NCBI GenBank assembly: GCA_002335865.1
Contig: DDCY01000032.1
Location: 1 to 38,791 of the forward strand
DNA length: 38,791 bases
Direction: 5' to 3'
Source of the DNA: Saprospiraceae bacterium UBA1994
GTDB lineage: Bacteria > Bacteroidota > Bacteroidia > Chitinophagales > Saprospiraceae
In this document: piece after piece, positions 25,287-32,298 of the stretch
Layout of the letters: every line of letters starts with the position of its first letter
Position numbering within the stretch: position 1 is the first letter of the stretch
Notes under the pieces: model-generated
Told to the model about the DNA's origin: nothing
Databases searched by the model: none
The model's input: only the letters and a program-made list of their open reading frames with translations
Program-made: the position numbers and the translations under genes

Positions 25287-26174
25287 ATGATAAGAATAGT
25301 TGGGATAGTATTCTCTGTAATTATGTTGATTGGATGTTCTAGTCCCAAGGCTGGATTTAATTATATGCAGAAGGATGCAGTGGCACCTGCCAACGTACAG
25401 TTCGAAAATACATCATCTAAGGCTGAGACTTATAAGTGGGATTTTGGTGATGGTAAGATGAGTACAGAAGTTACTCCAGATCATAGGTATGTGCTTTCAG
25501 GTAAGTATACTGTGAAGCTTGTAGCAATGAAAGGAGGAAAAGAGAGTGTCGTTGAGCAAGAGATTATATTTGAAGCGCCAGAGGCATGTCTACTAGAGAT
25601 GGAGACGACTATGGGAACCATGACTATACAATTATATGACGTTACACCTAAACATAGAGATAACTTTATCACATTAGCTGAGGAAGGATACTACGATGGG
25701 TTACTTTTTCATAGAGTGATCTATGGCTTTATGGCACAAGGTGGAGACCCTAATAGTAAGGACGCTAAGCCTAAAGCTGGACTAGGTAGTGGTGGTCCAG
25801 GGTATCAAGTAGATGCAGAGTTTAATGCTAAATATGTGCATACTAAAGGTGCTTTAGCTGCAGCGCGCACTGGAGGTTCAGGTAATCCTAAGAAAAGATC
25901 ATCAGGATCACAATTTTATATCGTACATGGTAAGAAAGTTTCGGAAGGTCAACTTAATCAGTTAGAAGTACAGAAAGGTATCAAGTATACTGAAGAACAG
26001 CGTGCTGCATATACCGAGCAAGGAGGAACGCCTTTTCTCGATATGGAATATACAGTTTACGGTATGGTAGTGAAAGGTTTAGATGTGGTAGATGCAATAG
26101 CGGAAGTAAAAACTGGAAAATCTGATAGACCTTTAGAAGATGTGAAAATAAAAAGTGTTAGAGTGATAAAGTAA
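25287..26174 (+). CDS. PKD domain-cyclophilin fusion lipoprotein
   Basis: A 295-residue lipoprotein (lipobox I-M-L-I-G-C17). Residues about 24-95 form a PKD domain, with the signature W51-D-F-G-D-G and the later H-R-Y. Residues about 103-295 are a cyclophilin domain with R143, F148 and Q151 in place (F-H-R-V-I-Y-G-F-M-A-Q-G-G-D). A PKD domain, usually a cell-surface or binding module, on a periplasmic prolyl isomerase is unusual and may present a substrate or anchor the enzyme. The gene is 37 bases downstream of its paralogue and 4 bases upstream of the kinase. Confidence 0.85.
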   Translation: MIRIVGIVFSVIMLIGCSSPKAGFNYMQKDAVAPANVQFENTSSKAETYKWDFGDGKMSTEVTPDHRYVLSGKYTVKLVAMKGGKESVVEQEIIFEAPEACLLEMETTMGTMTIQLYDVTPKHRDNFITLAEEGYYDGLLFHRVIYGFMAQGGDPNSKDAKPKAGLGSGGPGYQVDAEFNAKYVHTKGALAAARTGGSGNPKKRSSGSQFYIVHGKKVSEGQLNQLEVQKGIKYTEEQRAAYTEQGGTPFLDMEYTVYGMVVKGLDVVDAIAEVKTGKSDRPLEDVKIKSVRVIK

Positions 26175-26178
26175 GTAT

Positions 26179-26937
26179 ATGGCGGCGAGAATGCTTGGTA
26201 TAGATATAGGAGGAACGGGAATCAAAGGTGCTATAGTAGATACTGATAAGGGTATACTTCTCTCTGACAGAATCAAATACCCAACGCCAAAGAATGTTAC
26301 TCCCATAAATGCGATTAATATAGCAATGAAGATCGTCAAGGATTTGGAGTGGGAAGGTAGGCCAATAGGATTAGGATGTCCAGCAGTGGTGAGAGAGGGA
26401 GTAACAATGTCTGCTACCAATATAGATAAGAGTTGGATTGGATTTCCAGTGGAAAGATCATTTTCAGAAATAGCTGAAGCAGATGTATCATTACTCAACG
26501 ATGCGGACGCCGCGGGACTAGCCGAGTTATCGTTTGGTGAGGTTAAAGGTGTGTTTGGTGTATGCATACTCATTACACTCGGTACAGGTATAGGATCTGC
26601 GACATTTGTTGATGGAGTCTTAGTCCCTAATACTGAGTTAGGAATGTTAAAGATGAGAGACGGTATCGCTGAAGATTATGCAACTAACAGAGTGCGAGAA
26701 GAGTTGGACTTGAGTTGGAAAGTATGGGGAGGATATCTCAATGATTATCTTAAACATTTAGAAGTATTATTCTCTCCTAATAAGATAATAATCAGTGGAG
26801 GTGTGTGTAAGAAGTTTGTCAAGTATGAACAATATCTCAGAACTAAGTTAGAAGTAGTACCTGCCAAATTGTTAAATAATGCCGGGATTATTGGTGCTGC
26901 AATGGGAATGCAGAGGAGACTTGATAAATTCATTTAG
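26179..26937 (+). CDS. ppgK: ROK-family kinase, polyphosphate glucokinase-like
   Basis: A 252-residue ROK protein. The phosphate-binding loop is L-G-I-D9-I-G-G-T13-G-I-K-G, the catalytic Asp lies in L-L-N-D-A-D-A-A-G, and the adenosine/phosphate motif L-G-T-G-I-G-S-A is typical of PpgK rather than of other ROK sugar kinases. Length matches PpgK (about 250-270). It would phosphorylate glucose with polyphosphate (and perhaps ATP). It starts 4 bases after the PKD-cyclophilin stop, so it is co-transcribed. Confidence 0.82.
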   Translation: MAARMLGIDIGGTGIKGAIVDTDKGILLSDRIKYPTPKNVTPINAINIAMKIVKDLEWEGRPIGLGCPAVVREGVTMSATNIDKSWIGFPVERSFSEIAEADVSLLNDADAAGLAELSFGEVKGVFGVCILITLGTGIGSATFVDGVLVPNTELGMLKMRDGIAEDYATNRVREELDLSWKVWGGYLNDYLKHLEVLFSPNKIIISGGVCKKFVKYEQYLRTKLEVVPAKLLNNAGIIGAAMGMQRRLDKFI

Positions 26938-27241
26938 GGCATCTCCCATTAATATTAAGGTAGATACAGATACCAATACCAAGTATCATTATGTAAATTG
27001 GATTTAAGTATCGCATATTTATAGTACTTATCTTTTCATGTTGTTTCCAATGCTGGACAATTATAAGAATGGAGTTCACGGAGAAATTCTCAGAAATATT
27101 CTATAATTATAGAAGCTGTATAATTTCAGTTGAGAGGTAAGCATAATCCTGTCCAAAAATACAAGATAGCATTATGTATTATTGGTGATAATATTTAGAT
27201 TTGGAGCTATTACTAAGAAAATTTTAAAAAGAGAGATTACT

Positions 27242-27670
27242 ATGAAACATATTATAACATGTATTTGCCTAATGTTTGTCACTGGTTTGATGGCTCAGAC
27301 TACTCCTATGAGTTCAAGCGAAGCTCGTAAGGTCAATATGTCTAGAACTAACGGTAAAGTTACTTTGAGTAGCAGTAACGAAGTGATGACAGATAGCAAA
27401 GGAACTTTAATTGGTAAAAGTGATATGGGAGTAAGAGTAAGTGCTGTAGATGGTGGTCTCGTGATCTTAGGTTTTTCTGAGAATTCTACAGCTAGAGCGT
27501 CTAAGCTCAAAGCTGGAGATGTTATCACTGCGGTAAATAGTCAACTTGTTACAACTCTCGAAGAGTTGAATACTGCCATAGCAACTTATGAGCCAGGTGA
27601 TGTTGTCACTATCAAATACAAAAGTGGAGATAGAAATTTGACGAAAGATATACGACTCAACAGAAAGTAA
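27242..27670 (+). CDS. Secreted PDZ-domain protein
   Basis: About 142 residues from ATG 27242. A signal peptide (M-K-H-I-I-T-C-I-C-L-M-F-V-T-G-L-M-A-Q) is followed by a Ser/Thr-rich stretch and one PDZ domain (about 60-140) with the carboxylate-binding pattern A-R-A-S-K-L-K-A-G-D-V-I-T-A-V-N, like the second PDZ of HtrA-type proteases. There is no protease domain. It may be a periplasmic adaptor. A TTG at 27182 would add a basic N-terminal stretch that is not expected. The 245 bases upstream hold nothing obvious. A terminator follows. Confidence 0.82.
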   Translation: MKHIITCICLMFVTGLMAQTTPMSSSEARKVNMSRTNGKVTLSSSNEVMTDSKGTLIGKSDMGVRVSAVDGGLVILGFSENSTARASKLKAGDVITAVNSQLVTTLEELNTAIATYEPGDVVTIKYKSGDRNLTKDIRLNRK

Positions 27671-27705
27671 AATATGGCTCTATTTTAGAGCTTGACTGAT
27701 CAGAT

Positions 27706-27740
27706 AAAAAAGGGAAACTGGAGACGGATTCCCTTTTTTT
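27706..27740 (+). terminator. Terminator after the PDZ gene
   Basis: AAAAAAGGGAA pairs with TTCCCTTTTTT around a 12-base loop and ends in T7. Confidence 0.85.
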
Positions 27741-27741
27741 A

Positions 27742-27876
27742 GTGCTAACAAATCGGTTTATAAAAAGAGTAAAACAGATTTTAAATCATATAATTGCAGC
27801 TATATGTCTAATCATATCGACAGCTACGATTGCGCAAACGAAGATCATTAAAAAATTACTATTACCATATATATAA
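27742..27876 (+). pseudogene. Possible relic of a small secreted protein
   Basis: A 44-codon frame starting at GTG 27742 gives R-V-K-Q-I-L-N-H-I-I-A-A-I-C-L-I-I-S-T-A-T-I-A-Q-style signal peptide (ends A-Q), then T-K-I-I-K-K-L-L-L-P-Y-I and a stop at 27876. In the neighbouring frame the text goes on as I-T-I-T-I-Y-I-K-V-D-G-G-S-W, which reads like the continuation after a frameshift. A preceding ribosome-binding site and a good start are missing. Confidence 0.3.
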
Positions 27877-27924
27877 AAGTAGATGGGGGGAGTTGGGCAG
27901 ATCGATAAATTATTCAATTGCTTT

Positions 27925-27952
27925 TTGAAGTATTAAGAATACTCTAGTTTTG
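27925..27952 (+). promoter_or_regulatory. Promoter for the FemAB-like gene (TTG-N17-TAGTTTTG)
   Basis: TTG at 27925-27927 and TAGTTTTG at 27945-27952, spacer 17. The start codon is 19 bases downstream. Confidence 0.6.
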
Positions 27953-27971
27953 TGATAAAGCGAAAGCATAG

Positions 27972-28910
27972 GTGGAAATTAAATTACTACATAGAAATGA
28001 GATAGATGTTAACAAGTGGGATACTAGAGTAGCTCTAAGCAGTAATGGTTTGCCATATGCCTTGAGCAGCTATCTAGATCTTGTTACTGATAGCAATTGG
28101 AGTGCCTTAGTGAAAGGAGATTATGTATCGATATTTCCCTTGCCTTTTGAAATGAAGATGAGTTTAAAGATGTATTTGCAGCCACCCTTTACTCAACAAC
28201 TTGGATTGATTTCTGAAGATAATAGTATGGAGTTGCTATCAGAATTTTTAGATGCTATTCCTAGAGATTTTGCAATGTTATTTCTAAAAGGGAATGAATG
28301 TAACAGAATAAGTAATCTTAATGAAGTAGTAGTAAGACAAAGATCAAATTACGTGTTAGATCTTAATCGAGACTATGAGTTTATTTTTTCAAATTTTTCT
28401 AAATCTCTCCGAAAGAGGATAAGAAAGAGTAAAGATTATTATGAGGTTATAGAATCAACTGATGTTGATATGTTAGTAGATTATTATCAAAATGAATTGC
28501 AGTCAATAGTTGGATTGAATGAGGATCAGTTTTTTAAAGCGAGAAGACTTTTTGATTATTTATTGATTTCTGGATTTGGCCATATTTATACTGCTAGTAG
28601 CGAGAATGAAATTGATGGAGTATTGTTAGTGCTGCAATATCAAAATCGAATGATCAATTTGTTTGGGGCCTCTAATAGTTCCGGTAAGCAGCATTTTGCG
28701 ATGCATCTAATTTTGGATCACCTTATTGAGCAAAATGCGAATAGAAATATCATTTTTGATTTTGAAGGATCAGATATTAAAGGGGTCAAAGAATTTTATA
28801 AGAGTTTTGGTCCTGAGAGAAAAGTTTATCCGGAACTATATATCGATAATTCGCCTTTGTGGTTAACATTGGTTCAAAAAGTTAGACAATTTATTTCTTT
28901 TAAAAAATAG
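27972..28910 (+). CDS. FemAB/GNAT-like acyltransferase
   Basis: A 312-residue protein resembling the FemAB-related GNAT-fold acyltransferases common in Bacteroidota. Evidence is the two-lobe layout, the F-S-K-S-L-R-K-R-I-R-K-S turn (about 136-150), the motif I-D-G-V-L-L-V-L (about 220) and the late D-F-E-G-S-D-I-K-G-V-K-E-F-Y-K-S-F-G (about 258-275), which is the typical FemAB-like GNAT C-terminal signature. Such proteins transfer acyl or aminoacyl groups, for example in cell wall or lipid decoration; the substrate is unknown. The start is GTG 27972. Confidence 0.72.
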   Translation: MEIKLLHRNEIDVNKWDTRVALSSNGLPYALSSYLDLVTDSNWSALVKGDYVSIFPLPFEMKMSLKMYLQPPFTQQLGLISEDNSMELLSEFLDAIPRDFAMLFLKGNECNRISNLNEVVVRQRSNYVLDLNRDYEFIFSNFSKSLRKRIRKSKDYYEVIESTDVDMLVDYYQNELQSIVGLNEDQFFKARRLFDYLLISGFGHIYTASSENEIDGVLLVLQYQNRMINLFGASNSSGKQHFAMHLILDHLIEQNANRNIIFDFEGSDIKGVKEFYKSFGPERKVYPELYIDNSPLWLTLVQKVRQFISFKK

Positions 28911-28951
28911 CACCTATTTTTATTATAAGAAGCTTTGAGAAACAATAAAAC

Positions 28952-29332
28952 TTATGTTTTTGATCTTAATTCTTTGACGACAAAGATTAAGAGGATAATA
29001 GATAATGGAATAGTAATGATCACAAATGGTAAACCCGCTTCTAGTGGATCATTAGTAATTTGTGCAAATACGGTTGTAGCTACTTGAACTAATACAGTTG
29101 CTATCAAAAGTATGAATATACTTTTTGATAATTCTTTTTGAGTTTTCCAGATTAAAAAAAGAGGAATCAGCGACAGCCAAATAATATTATTTATTAGAAG
29201 TGGAAAGAGTTCTTCTGTCCAGTTAATTCCTGTTTTAGAATATTCTGTGAGCCAAAGTATATGATCTACATTGGTAAATATCAATAGACCTAGCATGCTG
29301 ATTATGCAAAGGAGTAGTATGTCTCTTTTCAT
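28952..29332 (-). CDS. Small membrane protein, unknown function
   Basis: A 126-residue protein with about four hydrophobic segments and short polar loops. No recognisable family. Its ATG (29330-29332) lies 3 bases after the argE stop (29336), so it is translated in the same operon. The C-terminus is charged (K-E-L-R-S-K-T). Confidence 0.65.
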   Translation of the reverse strand: MKRDILLLCIISMLGLLIFTNVDHILWLTEYSKTGINWTEELFPLLINNIIWLSLIPLFLIWKTQKELSKSIFILLIATVLVQVATTVFAQITNDPLEAGLPFVIITIPLSIILLIFVVKELRSKT

Positions 29333-29335
29333 GAT

Positions 29336-30493
29336 TTATTTTACGGATAGTTTGTGAATTAATTTTTCGATCATTTGTATTCCTAAGGTCATCTGATCTA
29401 TTTCGATAAATTCATTTGCTCGATGGGCTTGAGCGATAGACCCAGGTCCACATATGATAGATTGGAATCCGCCTTCTGCAAACTGTCCTGCCTCTGCTGC
29501 GTAAGATACAGTACCCCAGCTATCATTCTCTACAAGGCTTAGAGTGAATGCTACTATATTGTCATGTTCGTTAGTATCCAATGGTGGTACTGGTGGATGA
29601 TGTTGTTTTGTTATGATTTTGAAGTCAGGATATATCTTTCTTAATGTTGTTTCTCTAAATCGACAGTAAGTATCAAATTCGGCTATGATATCCACTGCTT
29701 GATCCATAGGGATAGTCCTTACATCCCAAAAGAAAGATGCTTGATCTGCAATGATATTAGGTGCGATACCACCTTGTATTTGTCCGATATGTAGGGAAGA
29801 GTGAGGAGGCTGAAATCTAGTATCTATACGACCAGCATCCACGAGTTGCTTCATTTTATCTTCTAGCCATAGAACTAGTCTAGCTGACTCATGTATAGCG
29901 CTTACTTCTTGCAGAATGCGACTACTATGACCTGCTGATCCATTGACATGAGTCTCGAGTACACAGATTCCTTTCTGTCCTATCATTGGTTGTAGCATTG
30001 TGGGCTCTCCGATAATCGCGTACTTTGGTTTTTCGTAATAATGTGCATTGATAGCACGCACCAAATCTGGTCCAGCAAGGCACCCTATTTCTTCATCATA
30101 AGAGAAAGCAAAGTATATTGGAGTTTCTAGATTGGCAGCGACCATCTTAGGTAATACGGCTAGGCAACAAGCTACAAATCCTTTCATATCACAAGATCCA
30201 CGCGCATATAATTTTCCATCTTCGCCATCTGTCAATACAAATGGGTCAGTAGACCATTCTTGTCCTGCCACTGGGACTACGTCTGTATGGCCTGATAATA
30301 CTACACCGCCATCAATTGCCGGTCCTATCCTGCAATGGAGTGAAGCTTTATTTCCTTCGTCATTGGGGACTAAGGATGTTTTAATACCATATGATTCTAT
30401 ATAATTTTGTATCCAAGTGATAATCGACAAATTGGATTCTCCACCTAACACAGGAAAGGATACAAGTTTTCGTAATATTTCGACCTCATTCAT
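29336..30493 (-). CDS. argE: Acetylornithine deacetylase (M20 family)
   Basis: A 385-residue M20 metallopeptidase. The metal ligands are present: H69-T-D71 in L-S-G-H-T-D-V-V-P, D102 in R-G-S-C-D-M-K-G, and the E134-E135 pair in Y-D-E-E-I-G-C. The C-terminal H in I-A-Q-A-H-R-A-N-E-F is the last ligand. This combination matches ArgE, which removes the acetyl group from N2-acetyl-L-ornithine to give ornithine. The other arginine genes are not in the window, so the gene assignment rests on the family signature; other M20 deacylases look similar. The downstream membrane protein is translationally close. Confidence 0.85.
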   Translation of the reverse strand: MNEVEILRKLVSFPVLGGESNLSIITWIQNYIESYGIKTSLVPNDEGNKASLHCRIGPAIDGGVVLSGHTDVVPVAGQEWSTDPFVLTDGEDGKLYARGSCDMKGFVACCLAVLPKMVAANLETPIYFAFSYDEEIGCLAGPDLVRAINAHYYEKPKYAIIGEPTMLQPMIGQKGICVLETHVNGSAGHSSRILQEVSAIHESARLVLWLEDKMKQLVDAGRIDTRFQPPHSSLHIGQIQGGIAPNIIADQASFFWDVRTIPMDQAVDIIAEFDTYCRFRETTLRKIYPDFKIITKQHHPPVPPLDTNEHDNIVAFTLSLVENDSWGTVSYAAEAGQFAEGGFQSIICGPGSIAQAHRANEFIEIDQMTLGIQMIEKLIHKLSVK

Positions 30494-30645
30494 TTAATAA
30501 AGATAAGAAAGAGTACATGACAAAATGGAATTACAATAGCACTATACCGTTTGGAGATTGGATTATTACTTGAATAGTGTTTGGACTTACTATTATCTTT
30601 TAATTTTTCTGTCGCAGACACTCTTTTATAACCCTTAATTCGTCG

Positions 30646-30653
30646 TATGTTTG
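30646..30653 (+). promoter_or_regulatory. Promoter -7 box for the SF2 helicase gene (TATGTTTG)
   Basis: TATGTTTG matches TAnnTTTG 22 bases before the ATG. A clear TTG is missing at -33. Confidence 0.5.
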
Positions 30654-30675
30654 CAACCTTATTTTAAAAATATAC

Positions 30676-32235
30676 ATGGCAGATATATCAGACACAGTTC
30701 AGGACAAAAGGAGTGATAAGGAGCTCTATAGTTACCAAAAAGGTGCTATTGACAGGATATTTCTGGCTTTTGAAGAGGCTCCGGATGATTATCACCTACT
30801 GTATCAATTGCCTACCGGTGGTGGTAAAACGGTGATATTTTCAGAGATAGTACGCCAGTACCTTAAGACGCATAAGAAAAAAGTGCTGGTCATGACGCAC
30901 CGTGTAGAACTTTGTAAGCAAACTTCCAATATGCTTACGGAGTTTGGGGTTAAAAATAAAGTGGTCAATAGTACCGCTAATCTAGATGATCAGAATGATT
31001 ATATGTGTTTCGTAGCGATGGTGGAAACACTAAATAATCGCTTACTAGATGATGTACTTGATGTTAGTGGAGTAGGTCTTGTAATTATCGATGAGGCTCA
31101 TTACAATTCATTTACTAAGATATTTAAATTTTTCTCAAAGTCATTTCTTTTAGGAGTCACTGCTACGCCGCTTAGTTCTAATACTAAGTTACCAATGAAT
31201 GAGAACTATAATGAGCTCATTGCAGGAGAGACTATACAGGCATTAATTGAAAATGAATTTTTAGCCAAAGCAAATATGTATGCCTACAACGTAGGACTGA
31301 CTTCGCTTACTATAGGTGCTAATGGTGATTATACAGTAAAATCTTCTGAAGACTTATATACTTCGACGGGTATGCTTACTAAGCTAATGCAAGCATACGA
31401 TCAGCGAAGTAAAGGTAAAAAGACGCTTATATTTAATAATGGTATTAATACATCATTATACGTGTATGAATCTTTTAAACAAGCAGGTTTGCCAATTATG
31501 CATTTGGATAATACGGCAAGCAAAAAACAGCGTGCATATATATTAGATTGGTTTAAGCATACTCCAGGAGCGATTTTGTCTTCAGTAAGTATATTGACAA
31601 CTGGTTTTGATGAGCCTACAGTAGAATCTATCATTTTGAATAGAGCAACGAAGTCATTGACATTGTATTATCAGATGATTGGTCGTGGCTCTCGTATTTT
31701 AAAAGATAAAAGTGAATTTGATGTTATCGATTTGGGAAATAATTTTCTCCGATTTGGACCTTGGGGCGCAGATTTAGATTGGCAAAAGATATTTAGAAAT
31801 CCAGATACATTTCTTGACAATCTTCTGGAAGACGAAGAAATAGAAAGTTTCTTTAAGTATGAAATGCCTGAGAAGCTAAGAGCAAAGTTTAGCAAGTCAA
31901 AAGATGTCTATTTTGATGTAAAAGCAGCATATGTAGATGTTTTGAGATCGGATGCGCAATCAAAAGAAGTTTTGGCTAGATCTATGGATCAACACACACA
32001 TATAATTATCGAAAATAGTGAAGATGTTTATGATGCTTTAGAACTTGTAGATTTACTTAATGAGGATATTAATTTTCGACTTAAACAATATACAAAATGT
32101 ATAAGTAAGAGTACTTACAGCTTTTTGTCTTGGTTGAAAACTGATTATCGAACGAGATTGAAATCTCATTTACGTAAAAATTTTAATACTTTATTTGAAG
32201 ATGTTCATGGTCATCCGCCAGTAGAGGAAGAGTAG
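30676..32235 (+). CDS. DEAH-box SF2 helicase, XPB/UvrB-like fold
   Basis: A 519-residue superfamily 2 helicase. Motif I is L-P46-T-G-G-G-K51-T, motif Ia is V-M-T-H-R-V-E-L, motif II is I-I-D-E-A-H (139-142), motif III is V-T-A-T-P, motif V is I-L-T-T-G-F-D, and motif VI is Y-Y-Q-M-I-G-R-G-S-R. The last ~160 residues carry no domain that I recognise. No nuclease, methylase or specificity gene is next to it, so this is not obviously a restriction or defence system. It probably remodels nucleic acids; role unknown. It is the only gene between argE and the T9SS cargo gene. Confidence 0.85.
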   Translation: MADISDTVQDKRSDKELYSYQKGAIDRIFLAFEEAPDDYHLLYQLPTGGGKTVIFSEIVRQYLKTHKKKVLVMTHRVELCKQTSNMLTEFGVKNKVVNSTANLDDQNDYMCFVAMVETLNNRLLDDVLDVSGVGLVIIDEAHYNSFTKIFKFFSKSFLLGVTATPLSSNTKLPMNENYNELIAGETIQALIENEFLAKANMYAYNVGLTSLTIGANGDYTVKSSEDLYTSTGMLTKLMQAYDQRSKGKKTLIFNNGINTSLYVYESFKQAGLPIMHLDNTASKKQRAYILDWFKHTPGAILSSVSILTTGFDEPTVESIILNRATKSLTLYYQMIGRGSRILKDKSEFDVIDLGNNFLRFGPWGADLDWQKIFRNPDTFLDNLLEDEEIESFFKYEMPEKLRAKFSKSKDVYFDVKAAYVDVLRSDAQSKEVLARSMDQHTHIIIENSEDVYDALELVDLLNEDINFRLKQYTKCISKSTYSFLSWLKTDYRTRLKSHLRKNFNTLFEDVHGHPPVEEE

Positions 32236-32298
32236 GGTATTCATGGTGGGCTAATTTTTGAAAGATAGGAAAATATGTATTAATAGATTTTTGATCTA

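Noticed and set aside
30676..32235. Helicase gene as part of a restriction or phage-defence island
   Set aside because: No nuclease, methylase, specificity subunit, integrase or tRNA is adjacent; neighbours are argE and a T9SS cargo gene.
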